A stretch of 51,221 nucleotides of DNA from positions 1 through 51,221 of the forward strand of contig CANIWM010000041.1 of the NCBI GenBank assembly GCA_947471505.1, in the 5' to 3' direction. How positions within the stretch are numbered: position 1 is the stretch's first letter; each line of letters opens with the position of its first letter. The notes under the pieces are model-generated. The model worked only from the letters and a program-made list of their open reading frames with translations, did no database searches and had not been told where the DNA came from. The position numbers were made by a program, and so were the translations under genes. The stretch comes from Chthoniobacteraceae bacterium. Lineage in GTDB: Bacteria > Verrucomicrobiota > Verrucomicrobiia > Chthoniobacterales > Chthoniobacteraceae. Shown piece by piece: positions 1 through 7,810 of this stretch.

Positions 1-138
1 AACTCCAAATACGGTGCGCAAAACTCCCATTCTTCATCGCTCACATCGCTCGTGTATCCGGTTCTTTCTTTGTTCATCCCAAGCGTATGCCGGAGATGTA
101 TTTACATTGTACAGCTTAATTGTCCGGGAAGTGCATGA
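1..138. other. window-edge sequence without a recognisable gene
   Basis: I see no coding region or RNA gene here. The following coiled-coil reading frame is open back to a TGA at 136-138, and the residues just after that stop (QALAAEREKA) already read as coiled coil. The true start of that gene is therefore probably missing, and this stretch may be joined sequence (assembly edge, insertion or deletion). Confidence 0.35.
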
Positions 139-168
139 CAGGCTCTAGCCGCCGAGCGCGAGAAGGCC

Positions 169-936
169 GTGGCGAAAATGGGCGGCGCCGTGGATGCCGC
201 GAAACAAGAACTTGCCAAGTTACGCGAGGAAGCCACCAACAACGCAGCCGAACGTGAGCGCCTCAAATCCAGCGCCGACGAATTCAGCGAAGAATCCCGT
301 GAACTCCAACAGCGAGTGGACGGGCTGCTGGAAGACTTGCATGGCCGCGAACGCGAGCTTTCAGAAGCAGCACAAGCAACATCAGCCGCACGGCAGCGGC
401 TCGAAACTCGGGAGACCGAACTCCGCCAGACAACCGCCAATTTAGAAATCATCACCGCGCGTCTCGCCGCACGCGACGCGGAAGCGCGCGAAGCTCTCGC
501 CAGCCTCAACACCGTAAGGATCACCGAGCGCGAAGTTCAAAACCGCATTGACCAAGCCGAGCGCGCCGCCGCCGCCGCCGCCGAGCGAGCCAAAGCCGCA
601 GAAGGCGAACGCACCCGCGCTTCCGAGCAACTCGCCCGCGTCACATCCGAACTGGGCTCCTTGCAAGAACAGCTCAAACAAGCCCGCGTAGAGAAAGAGC
701 AGAACCGCTCAAAGATTGCCGACATCCAATCCCAGATGGAACGCCACTACGACACGCTCCATGCCGCCGAAGCCGAGCGCGACACCATGCGCAGCAAACT
801 CGACGCGGTGAAAACCGGCCTCGACCGCGCCAAGCAGCACGTCAGCGTTCTCCAAGCCCGCCGGGACGTGATGCGCGAGGAAATCAACCGCCTTCGCGCC
901 CGCCTCGGCCTCCCGCCGGATACACTCGGGGTCTAA
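169..936 (+). CDS. coiled-coil protein, probably 5'-truncated
   Basis: A protein of about 255 residues that is almost entirely a long alpha-helical coiled coil rich in Ala, Glu, Arg and Gln, with no membrane segment or enzymatic domain. The GTG at 169 is the best available start, but the frame is open from 139 and the extra residues continue the heptad pattern, so the real N-terminus is probably lost beyond the TGA at 136-138. The C-terminus (RLRARLGLPPDTLGV) is the only non-repetitive part. It ends 9 bases before the rhomboid gene, suggesting co-transcription. A structural or scaffold role is inferred from composition only; it could equally be the tail of a larger SMC-like or membrane-anchored coiled-coil protein. 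Confidence 0.6.
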   Translation: MAKMGGAVDAAKQELAKLREEATNNAAERERLKSSADEFSEESRELQQRVDGLLEDLHGRERELSEAAQATSAARQRLETRETELRQTTANLEIITARLAARDAEAREALASLNTVRITEREVQNRIDQAERAAAAAAERAKAAEGERTRASEQLARVTSELGSLQEQLKQARVEKEQNRSKIADIQSQMERHYDTLHAAEAERDTMRSKLDAVKTGLDRAKQHVSVLQARRDVMREEINRLRARLGLPPDTLGV

Positions 937-945
937 ACTTCCGCG

Positions 946-1887
946 ATGAGCGAGGCCATCTTCCACGACCAAGGGCCGGAGGGGATCGCCCTCTCCGAAC
1001 TGGCCCGCTACCCGCGCTTGCAAGATGCTCGCGAGCGCGGCCTCGTGGTGACCACGATGGACCTGCCGCACTGGATCATCCGCCACGGAAAGGAATACGC
1101 GCTGTGCGTGGAAGAGACGCAGCGCGAGCGCGTCCAGGCGGCGCTGAGCGAGTTTGAGGCCGACGAGAGCACCCGCACCGAAGAGCGCAAAGTCGAGCCA
1201 CTCACTATCCCCAAGACCGCCGTGCTTTTCACCATGCTCGCCATGGTCGCGCTCTATCTCGTGCAAACGGGAGCGGCTCCACGCCTCATCGAGCGCGGCG
1301 TAGCCGACGATCTCCTCATCCGCTCCGGCCAATGGTGGCGCTGCTTCACCGCCCTCACGCTGCACGGCGACAGCGAGCATCTCATCTCCAATCTCTCCCT
1401 CGCCATCTTCGCTTTCGCCTTTGTCTATGCGCGCCTCGGCGTCGGCTTCGGCCTCCTCGGCACCATCCTCGGCGGCGCACTCGGCAACGCATTCAACAGC
1501 ATCGCGCACTTCACCGACGCCCACCGCAGCCTCGGCAGCTCCACCGCCCTCTTCGCCGCGCTCGGCCTCCTTTCCGGCGCAGAACTCGCCGCCCGCATCG
1601 AACACACAAGCCGCGCACGCTGGCCCCTCATCGTCCCCATCGGCGCAGCCATCGCCTTCCTCGGGCTCTTCGGCGGAAGCGGCGGCAACAAGCCCGACGG
1701 CACAACCATCCCCATCGGACGCGTCGATCTCGGCGCGCACCTTTTTGGAATCGCGGCGGGCGTCCTCGTCGGCGCGGTCTTCTATTTCGCAGGAGCCCGC
1801 GCCCACATGTCCGGGCGCGCGCAGACTGTGGCTGGAGGAGTGGCCATCCTGCTGCTCGCGGCGGCATGGTGGATGGCGACGGCTTGA
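946..1887 (+). CDS. rhomboid-family intramembrane serine protease
   Basis: A 313-residue membrane protein. Residues 1-90 form a soluble N-terminal domain resembling the cytosolic domain of GlpG-type rhomboids, followed by about six hydrophobic segments. The rhomboid landmarks are visible: a WWR motif after the first helix, H-x(4)-HLISN in helix 2, the nucleophile region G197-S198-S199-T200 in the fourth helix, and the catalytic His265 in GAHLFG of the last helix. The usual motif is G-x-S-G; here the last Gly is Thr, so activity cannot be assumed although Ser199 and His265 are in place. Rhomboids cleave transmembrane substrates within the bilayer. It follows the coiled-coil gene closely and is followed by a tandem-heptamer hairpin. 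Confidence 0.85.
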   Translation: MSEAIFHDQGPEGIALSELARYPRLQDARERGLVVTTMDLPHWIIRHGKEYALCVEETQRERVQAALSEFEADESTRTEERKVEPLTIPKTAVLFTMLAMVALYLVQTGAAPRLIERGVADDLLIRSGQWWRCFTALTLHGDSEHLISNLSLAIFAFAFVYARLGVGFGLLGTILGGALGNAFNSIAHFTDAHRSLGSSTALFAALGLLSGAELAARIEHTSRARWPLIVPIGAAIAFLGLFGGSGGNKPDGTTIPIGRVDLGAHLFGIAAGVLVGAVFYFAGARAHMSGRAQTVAGGVAILLLAAAWWMATA

Positions 1888-1970
1888 AATGACGAATGAC
1901 GAATGACGAAACGCAATCGTCGGCGGGCGCGGTTCGTCATTCGTCATTCGTCATTCGTCATTCGTCATTT
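1888..1970. repeat. intergenic hairpin built from tandem heptamers
   Basis: Directly after the rhomboid stop codon the sequence carries three copies of the 7-mer ATGACGA. After a 22-base centre come five copies of its reverse complement TCGTCAT (1933-1969). The two arms can pair over 23 bases or more, and register slippage is possible because the arms have unequal copy numbers. An outer-inner pair GCAATCG / CGATTGC adds to the symmetry. It may act as a terminator or mRNA-stabilising hairpin or be a mobile intergenic repeat; there is no T-run. The element at 44493-44576 has the same design. Confidence 0.85.
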
Positions 1971-2053
1971 TCGATTGCCCGCAGACCACTAGCGGAATGC
2001 CCCACGCTTGACCCTTCCCGCATCGCGTCCCTATAAGCCTCGGCTTTTAGCCA

Positions 2054-3367
2054 ATGATGAACCCAAACCAACAGACTCTCGCAACCAGTGTATCCGTCGA
2101 AGGGTTCTCCCTGCATACCGGCGAAAAAGTCACCATCACCCTTCACCCCGCGCCTCCCGGACATGGCCGCAAATTCCAGCGCAACGACTTGCCGGACCAG
2201 CCCATCATCGAGGCGCGCATTGATTTCGTGAAGACCGTCGAGCGCTCCACCACCATCGCCGACGGCGCGGTGAAGCTCCACACCGTCGAGCACGTCCTCA
2301 GCGCGCTCACCGGCATGGGAGTGGATAATTGCCTCGTCGAAATGACCGCCAACGAGCCCCCCATCGGCGACGGCTCCGCGCAGCCTTACGTGGAGATGAT
2401 CAAAAAAGCGGGCATCGTCGAGCAGCCCGTCCCTCGCGTCATCTACGAAGTCACCGAGCCCATCCACATCGAGACAAAGAGCGGCTCCATCCTCACCATC
2501 GTCCCCGATGCCGGCTACCGCATCTCCTGCACCAACGTAGGCCCGGACGGGCGCTTCACGCAGTACTACTCCACCGAGATCACGCCCGCCATTTACGAAA
2601 AGGAAATCGCTCCCGCCCGCACGTTCGTCTATTTTGAGGACGTGAAGCCGCTCATGGACAAAGGGCTGATCAAAGGCGGTTCGCTCGAAAATGCCGTCGT
2701 CATCCGGGGCGAACAGATTCTCAGCAAAGAGCCGCTCCGCTTTAAGGACGAGTTCGCGCGCCACAAGATACTCGACATCATCGGCGACCTCGCGCTGTTC
2801 GGACGCGCCATCAAGGGCCACATCATCGCCGTCAAACCCGGCCACGGCCCCAACACCGACCTCGCCAAAGCCATCGCGAAACAACACGCCAAACAAATGG
2901 CCCTCGTCCCGCCAAACATGACACCAAAAGGCGGCGAAGTCCTCGACGTGAACGACGTGATGAAGCTCCTCCCGCACCGCTACCCGTTCCTCATGGTGGA
3001 CCGCGTCGTGAGCGTGAACGACGAGCGCTGCACGGGCGTAAAATCCGTGACCATCAACGAGCCGTATTTCCAAGGCCACTTCCCCGGCCACCCCGTCATG
3101 CCCGGCGTCCTGCAAGTCGAAGCAATGGCCCAAGTCGGCAGCATCCTCCTCCTCCGCACGCCCGGCAACGCGGGGAAAATCGGCTACTTTATGAGCGCCG
3201 ACGCCATCAAGTTCCGCAAGCCCGTCGTCCCCGGCGACACGCTCTTCATCGAAGTCGAAATGACCTCCCGCCGCCGCGGCATCGCCAAGGCGAAAGGCCG
3301 CTGCCTCGTCAACGGCGAAGTCGTGAGCGAAGCGGAAATGATGTTCGGCATCGTGGACGCGAAGTAA
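2054..3367 (+). CDS. lpxC-fabZ: bifunctional LpxC deacetylase / FabZ dehydratase
   Basis: A 437-residue fusion of two enzymes. Residues 1 to about 285 are LpxC, the zinc-dependent UDP-3-O-acyl-GlcNAc deacetylase that commits to lipid A synthesis. Visible motifs are HTVEH with His80, HKILDIIGDL near 237-246 supplying the other metal ligands, and GHGPNTD near 263. Residues from about 297 are FabZ, the (3R)-hydroxyacyl-ACP dehydratase, with LLPHRYPF (catalytic His near 306) and HFPGHPVMPGVLQVEAMAQ (catalytic Glu near 356). This fusion is known in Bacteroidetes, Chlamydiae and Verrucomicrobia, and it indicates an LPS-type outer membrane. It uses the ATG at 2054; a second in-frame ATG follows immediately. 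The protein acts in the cytoplasm. Confidence 0.97.
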   Translation: MMNPNQQTLATSVSVEGFSLHTGEKVTITLHPAPPGHGRKFQRNDLPDQPIIEARIDFVKTVERSTTIADGAVKLHTVEHVLSALTGMGVDNCLVEMTANEPPIGDGSAQPYVEMIKKAGIVEQPVPRVIYEVTEPIHIETKSGSILTIVPDAGYRISCTNVGPDGRFTQYYSTEITPAIYEKEIAPARTFVYFEDVKPLMDKGLIKGGSLENAVVIRGEQILSKEPLRFKDEFARHKILDIIGDLALFGRAIKGHIIAVKPGHGPNTDLAKAIAKQHAKQMALVPPNMTPKGGEVLDVNDVMKLLPHRYPFLMVDRVVSVNDERCTGVKSVTINEPYFQGHFPGHPVMPGVLQVEAMAQVGSILLLRTPGNAGKIGYFMSADAIKFRKPVVPGDTLFIEVEMTSRRRGIAKAKGRCLVNGEVVSEAEMMFGIVDAK

Positions 3368-3424
3368 CCAACGACGCGAGAGTCACCGCTTGCCCCGCGC
3401 CCCATCGCTGCGCAAAACTCCCGC

Positions 3425-4846
3425 ATGGCGCTGCCGAAATATCTTCAATCTTCACTCCTCGTCCTCGGGGGCGTCGCCGCCGGAGTGGCGGCGATGCTGT
3501 TCATGCGGCCCGCGCAGCAAGCGACCACGCCGCCTCGCGGGACGGCGGCTGGGGAAAATGCGGCGTCTATTTCCACGGACCCAGCGCCGACGGAGAGCGA
3601 TCCATTGAGCGTGCTGAGTCGCGCGATTTCTACCGCCGACCGCGATGCGCGCGCCGAGACGCTGCGGGCGCTGGCCGTGCGGCTCGTGGGCGAGGATGTG
3701 AAAAAGGCGTTGGCCCTCGCTGCGAAAATCCCGGACGTGGACGACAAGCTGGAGTTCCTCCGTGCGCTCTTCGGCGCTTGGGCGGCGCGCGACCCGAAGG
3801 CGGCGATGGAGTATGCGAAGGCGAATTTCACAGCGGGCCTCCAGCAGTCGGAATCGCTCGTCGCCGCTGTGGAGAAATGGGGCGCGGCAAACCCGCGCGA
3901 CGCTTGGCTGTGGGTGGATGCGAATCTCTCCGGCCCGCTCAAAGAGGAGGCCACGACTTCGCTCGTGCAAGGCTGGGCGCGCACCGACCCGGAGGCTGCG
4001 GCGGGGTGGTTCATCAGCACGGGCTCGACTTCGCAGAGCGTGCTCGATGCGCTGCTCACCACATGGACAGGCCTCCACCCGCAAGCCGCCGCAGCGTGGG
4101 TGGAATCGCTCACGAACCCCGCGAACAAAGAGACAGGCCGCGTGCTAGTCGCGAGCGAATGGGCGCGGCAAAACCCAGCCGAAGCCGCCGCCTATTTCAC
4201 CCCGATGATGGTGGGGAAAGCCGCCATCGACCTCGGCTCCGCGCTCGTCAACTCATGGGCCGCAAACGACCCCGCTTCCACCGCGACGTGGGTCGCCAAA
4301 CTTCCCGCAGGCGAAGCCCGCACCAACGCCGCCGGCACTCTGGCGACGGTGTGGGCCGCCAGCGACATCGCCGCCGCCGTGAAGTGGAGCGAGAGCATCG
4401 AAGACCCCGAGCTGCACAACGGAATCGTTGACCACCTCGGTACGACATGGGGCGCGATCGAGCCCGTGAAAGCCCTCGCGTGGATCGCCTCCCTCCCCAC
4501 CGGAGAAGCCCGCACGGAGGCGACCAAAGGCGCGCTCAATTCCTGGGCGGGGACGAACCCCGACACCATGAAAACGTGGCTCGCCACCCAGCCGCCCGGC
4601 CCCATCGCCGACGAAGCGCGCGTGAGCCTCGCCGCCGTTTATTCCGACTCCGATCGCGCGGAATCCATGCGCCAATCCCTCGCCATCACCGACGCCACCG
4701 CACGCGGCGACGCCGCCTCGAAGTTCTTCCGCAACTGGCGCAAAACCGACGACGCAGCCGCACAGAAATGGCTGCAAGCCGAGTGGCCGCGCCTTTCCCC
4801 CGACGTGCAGGCGCGGCTGGAGAAGGAGCAGAAGCGGAAATATTGA
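3425..4846 (+). CDS. membrane-anchored protein with about ten W-A-x-x-D/N-P-x-A repeats
   Basis: A 473-residue protein with one N-terminal membrane segment (residues 7-27), a Pro/Thr-rich linker, and then about ten degenerate repeats of 30-40 residues. Typical repeat cores are GAWAARDPKAAMEY, QGWARTDPEAAAGWF, TTWTGLHPQAAAAWV, NSWAANDPASTATWV and NSWAGTNPDTMKTWL. They look like TPR/HEAT-style helix pairs, with a Trp opening one helix and an Asp-Pro turn opening the next. The likely topology is a short cytoplasmic N-terminus with a periplasmic helical-repeat solenoid, which suggests a binding or scaffold role. No enzymatic motif is seen. Such repeat proteins are abundant in Verrucomicrobia (established knowledge); the function of this one is unknown. 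Confidence 0.8.
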   Translation: MALPKYLQSSLLVLGGVAAGVAAMLFMRPAQQATTPPRGTAAGENAASISTDPAPTESDPLSVLSRAISTADRDARAETLRALAVRLVGEDVKKALALAAKIPDVDDKLEFLRALFGAWAARDPKAAMEYAKANFTAGLQQSESLVAAVEKWGAANPRDAWLWVDANLSGPLKEEATTSLVQGWARTDPEAAAGWFISTGSTSQSVLDALLTTWTGLHPQAAAAWVESLTNPANKETGRVLVASEWARQNPAEAAAYFTPMMVGKAAIDLGSALVNSWAANDPASTATWVAKLPAGEARTNAAGTLATVWAASDIAAAVKWSESIEDPELHNGIVDHLGTTWGAIEPVKALAWIASLPTGEARTEATKGALNSWAGTNPDTMKTWLATQPPGPIADEARVSLAAVYSDSDRAESMRQSLAITDATARGDAASKFFRNWRKTDDAAAQKWLQAEWPRLSPDVQARLEKEQKRKY

Positions 4847-4939
4847 TCGGATGGGTCACTTTTTCTGCACACTGAGCTTGCCAGCACAAAATCCTCCCCG
4901 CTAGAAGAACGGCCCTTTCATTTCACACACTATTTTTAT

Positions 4940-5860
4940 ATGCCAGAACGTATCGGATTTGTCGGAGTAGGTCGCATGGGTGCCAACATGGCCCGCAGGC
5001 TCAAAGAAGTCGGCTACAAGGTGACTGCCGTCCATGACATCAACAAAGGAGCCGCCGTCGCCCTCGGAAAAGAGATCGGCGCAGAGGCTTGCAACAAGCT
5101 CACGCGCGTCACCGAACTCGCCGACGTCATCATCACCGTCGTCACGGACGACAAAGCGCAGCTCGCGCTCTTCGCCGCGAAGGGCGACAGCCTGCTCAAG
5201 GGCAAAAAAGGCGTGGCGAAAGGCCGCGTCTTCGTGAACTGCGCGACTGTCTCGCCCGACATCCATATTAAAGTGGAGAAGCTCGTGAAAAAGGCGGGCG
5301 CTCGCTCGCTCGAAGGCTGCATGGCGTCGTCCATCAACCAAGCCCGCACAGGCACGCTCTATCTCATGGTCGGCGGCGACCTAGAGACTTACGAGGACGT
5401 GAAGCCGATCCTTTCCAAGCTCTCCGACGACGGCAAACTCATGCGCCGCATCGGAAAGACAGGCCAAGCCGCGCAGCTCAAAGCGCTCGTCAACATGGTC
5501 ATGAACATCAACACCGCCGGACTCGCGGAAGGACTCGGGCTGGCAAATTCGCTAGGGCTCGACCTCAAGACGGTGATGGAAGTCTTCAGCCAAACCGGCG
5601 CAAACAGCCGCGTCCTCGCCACCGACGGCGACGACATGGTGAACCGCGACCACTCGTGCTTCTTCAGCGCCGCCCACGCCGCGAAGGACAGCGGGATCGC
5701 CCTTGGCATCGCCAAGAAACAGAAGCTGAAACTCCCGCTCGCGACGGCCACTTTTGCCCAATACACCAAGCTGACAAAGCTCGGCTACGGCGCGCTCGAT
5801 AAGAGCGGCATCGCCGAGCTGACGTTCAAAGGCCGGGGCGCTTCCACGAAAAAGAAGTAA
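4940..5860 (+). CDS. NAD(P)-dependent beta-hydroxyacid dehydrogenase (3-hydroxyisobutyrate dehydrogenase family)
   Basis: A 306-residue cytosolic oxidoreductase. It begins with the dinucleotide-binding fold GFVGVGRMGANMARRL (G-x-G-x-x-G at residues 8-13). The substrate-binding part includes CMASSINQARTGTLYLMVGG, and the catalytic-lysine region is AAQLKALVNMVMNIN. The all-alpha C-terminal domain is complete. Family members oxidise 3-hydroxyisobutyrate, tartronate semialdehyde, 6-phosphogluconate-like or glyoxylate-type substrates; the substrate cannot be fixed from sequence. Length is normal for the family (about 290-305), with a short basic tail. The next gene starts 63 bases downstream after an A-rich leader, so the two may be co-transcribed up to the terminator at 6386. 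Confidence 0.9.
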   Translation: MPERIGFVGVGRMGANMARRLKEVGYKVTAVHDINKGAAVALGKEIGAEACNKLTRVTELADVIITVVTDDKAQLALFAAKGDSLLKGKKGVAKGRVFVNCATVSPDIHIKVEKLVKKAGARSLEGCMASSINQARTGTLYLMVGGDLETYEDVKPILSKLSDDGKLMRRIGKTGQAAQLKALVNMVMNINTAGLAEGLGLANSLGLDLKTVMEVFSQTGANSRVLATDGDDMVNRDHSCFFSAAHAAKDSGIALGIAKKQKLKLPLATATFAQYTKLTKLGYGALDKSGIAELTFKGRGASTKKK

Positions 5861-5923
5861 CCAATTTGCCCGCACTCCGTGGGCGATAAACAAAACAAAC
5901 AAACAAATAGAACACACACTACC

Positions 5924-6361
5924 ATGAGCCACGTCCCAATGATCAGCTCCGGAGTTGCCGGCCCGCTCGGCGCTCTCCACCTTCCACGCCTCTGGCTGAA
6001 AGTCAGCCTCGAAGCCGCCGGCAAACTCGCCGCTGGCTATCCCGGCATCGGCGCTGGATACGACTCGATGACTTGCTCCGCGCTCGGCATCGATCCCGAA
6101 GCCGTCAAGAGCTTCATCGCCACCAACAAGCCCACCTACCCAGCCTTTGAGGCTTGGGTGCGCGCGAACGGCAAGAACCTCTCGAAGGCTGCCATCCACA
6201 AGCACAACCTCGCCATCCTCGGCTACATCCACGCAGACGACACCCGCAAGGGCATCCTCGGCGCAAACGGAATCACCGACGAAAACAGCGTCCTTCCCGA
6301 CGCCGTGAACCTGAACAACCTCGACGACTGGTTCGAGTTCCACCAGGCAGTCCTGAAGTAG
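5924..6361 (+). CDS. small DUF5069-like protein
   Basis: A 145-residue soluble protein with no signal peptide or membrane segment. The ATG at 5924 is preferred over the upstream start at 5879 because the upstream part is low-complexity A/C sequence. Features seen are GALHLPRLWLKVSLEAAGKL near the N-terminus, a GYPGIGAGYDSM turn, then a helical region with SALGIDPEAVKSFI. This arrangement resembles the DUF5069 family common in Verrucomicrobia and Planctomycetes, but that link is from memory and is tentative. It lies directly behind the beta-hydroxyacid dehydrogenase and before a strong terminator, so it is the last gene of that unit. Function unknown. Confidence 0.75.
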   Translation: MSHVPMISSGVAGPLGALHLPRLWLKVSLEAAGKLAAGYPGIGAGYDSMTCSALGIDPEAVKSFIATNKPTYPAFEAWVRANGKNLSKAAIHKHNLAILGYIHADDTRKGILGANGITDENSVLPDAVNLNNLDDWFEFHQAVLK

Positions 6362-6385
6362 TCCTCGCGACTCCATCAAATTCAG

Positions 6386-6419
6386 ACCGGCGTAGCAGCG
6401 ATGCTACGCCGGTTTTTTT
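6386..6419 (+). terminator. Rho-independent terminator
   Basis: A perfect 12-bp stem (ACCGGCGTAGCA pairing with TGCTACGCCGGT) with a 4-base GCGA loop (6398-6401), followed by a run of T to 6419. It closes the dehydrogenase/DUF5069-like unit. Confidence 0.93.
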
Positions 6420-6465
6420 GTTTTAACTCGTTGCCCCCGCTACCGCCGCCAGATACCCACTCGCC

Positions 6466-6786
6466 ATGCTCAATACATATCTACTCATCTTCGGCGCACT
6501 CATCCTCGCAGGCGGCATCCAAGGACTTCTCGCAGGCAGCAAAGCCTCCATCATCGCCGCCAGCATCCTCGGCGGACTGGTCATCGCAGGCGCACTGCTC
6601 CAAGCCTCCAGCCCCACAGCCGGAAACATCATGGTGCTCGTCGGCGCGCTCGGCATCGCCGGAAAATTCGTCCCCGGCTTTCTAAAGGCAGCCAACAAAG
6701 GTGCCGCGCTCTGGCCCGCTGGTGTGCTCGGCCTCCTCAGCATCGTCGCACTCGTGTGGGTGGTAAAGACGATGCTCGCGAGCTAA
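6466..6786 (+). CDS. TMEM14-like small membrane protein
   Basis: A 106-residue very hydrophobic protein with four predicted membrane segments (about 3-20, 26-45, 51-68 and 83-103). The GG-x-QGLLAGSKASIIAASILG pattern in the first half resembles the TMEM14 family, whose bacterial members are uncharacterised small membrane proteins. It starts after the terminator at 6386-6419, so it is transcribed separately, and it converges with cysD with only 6 bases between the stops. The family assignment is tentative; an integral inner-membrane location is well supported. No active-site residues are visible. Confidence 0.72.
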   Translation: MLNTYLLIFGALILAGGIQGLLAGSKASIIAASILGGLVIAGALLQASSPTAGNIMVLVGALGIAGKFVPGFLKAANKGAALWPAGVLGLLSIVALVWVVKTMLAS

Positions 6787-6792
6787 CGAGCC

Positions 6793-7740
6793 CTACATAA
6801 AGCCCTTCGCCCGCAGCTTCTGCATGGCGTTGCGCTCGTGGTGATCTTGCGCGCGGCCTGCGCGTTCGCTGGTCTTGGTGTTGGCGAGTTCTTCGATGAT
6901 TTTGTCGATGGTATCCGCTTCACTTTCCACCGGGCCGGAGATGGGCCAGCAGCCGAGCGAACGGAAACGGTAGCGTTTCCCATCCGAGCCATTGCGGGCA
7001 AAATACATCTGCGGGATCGGGATTCCCTCGCGCTGGATGTAGAGCCAAATGTCGCGCTCGCTCCAGTCTAGGAGCGCCTGCACGCGGACGTGTTCGCCGG
7101 GATTGCAGCTCGTGGTGAACTGGTTCCAAAACTCCGGCGGTTGGTCTTTATAGTCCCACTCGAAGTCCTTCGTGCGTGGGGAAAAGTAGCGTTCTTTCGC
7201 CCGCGTCGGGTCTTCGTCCCGGCGGATGCCGGTGATGAGCGCGTCCCATTTGTGCTCGGCCATGACTTGCTGGAGCGCGACCGTTTTCAGCTCATGCGTC
7301 ACCGTCACCGGGTCCGCCGTCTCGTAGCCGATGGGGCCGCGTTCCGCGTAAGCACCGGTGCCCGCGCGAGCGTCCTCGTTGATTTTCACATTGAGGTTCA
7401 GGTTGTGATATTCCACGGCCCAATCCCGATACGCGATCATCTCGGGGAACTCGTAGGTCGTATCGATGTGCAGCAGCGGATACGGGATGTGCCCGCCAAA
7501 CGCCTTGCGCGAGAGCCAGATGAGGACGTTCGAGTCCTTGCCCATGCTCCACGGCATACAGATATTTTTGAAATGATGATACGCCTCGCGGATGATGTAC
7601 ACGCTCTGTGCTTCGAGCGCGTCGAGATGATCGGAGTCATCGCGCGAGACTTTTTCAGGAAAGAAAACAGGCGGTACGCCGGGCTCGGGAGCTGGATAGA
7701 GCTTGCTGTAGGCAGGATGTGCGCGGAAATCGAGATTCAC
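6793..7740 (-). CDS. cysD: sulfate adenylyltransferase subunit 2 (CysD), stand-alone
   Basis: A 315-residue PP-loop ATP pyrophosphatase. With the GTPase CysN, CysD forms ATP sulfurylase, which makes APS from ATP and sulfate. Visible features are the PP-loop SMGKDS (residues 65-70), PLLHIDTTYEF, the ITGIRRDEDPTRAKER loop, the substrate-site RFRSLGCWPISGPVES, and the C-terminal TSERAGRAQDH segment. The start is taken at the GTG ending at 7740; it adds about 35 residues ahead of the usual CysD N-terminus, so a later start is possible. No cysN, cysC or cysH lies in the window, which is unusual because cysD and cysN are normally adjacent. A perfect inverted repeat sits 44 bases upstream (7784-7808) and may be its operator. 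Confidence 0.92.
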   Translation of the reverse strand: MNLDFRAHPAYSKLYPAPEPGVPPVFFPEKVSRDDSDHLDALEAQSVYIIREAYHHFKNICMPWSMGKDSNVLIWLSRKAFGGHIPYPLLHIDTTYEFPEMIAYRDWAVEYHNLNLNVKINEDARAGTGAYAERGPIGYETADPVTVTHELKTVALQQVMAEHKWDALITGIRRDEDPTRAKERYFSPRTKDFEWDYKDQPPEFWNQFTTSCNPGEHVRVQALLDWSERDIWLYIQREGIPIPQMYFARNGSDGKRYRFRSLGCWPISGPVESEADTIDKIIEELANTKTSERAGRAQDHHERNAMQKLRAKGFM

Positions 7741-7783
7741 GGTAAGTGGTAAGTGAGTGGCGGAGAAAAGCAGGATTTTATGT

Positions 7784-7808
7784 ATTGTCTATCGGAAAAA
7801 TAGACAAT
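7784..7808. promoter_or_regulatory. perfect 9-bp inverted repeat upstream of cysD
   Basis: ATTGTCTAT, 7 spacer bases, then ATAGACAAT. It lies between the PHP gene stop and the cysD start, both on the minus strand, about 44 bases before the cysD start codon. There is no T-run on either side, so an operator is more likely than a terminator. Size and symmetry fit a dimeric regulator such as an Rrf2- or LysR-type factor; an Rrf2 protein is encoded at 44050-44487, but any link is inference. Confidence 0.5.
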
Positions 7809-7810
7809 CT

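Noticed and set aside
709-1947. 412-codon minus-strand frame across the coiled-coil and rhomboid genes
   Set aside because: Ala/Glu/Gly-rich shadow of two real genes on the other strand.
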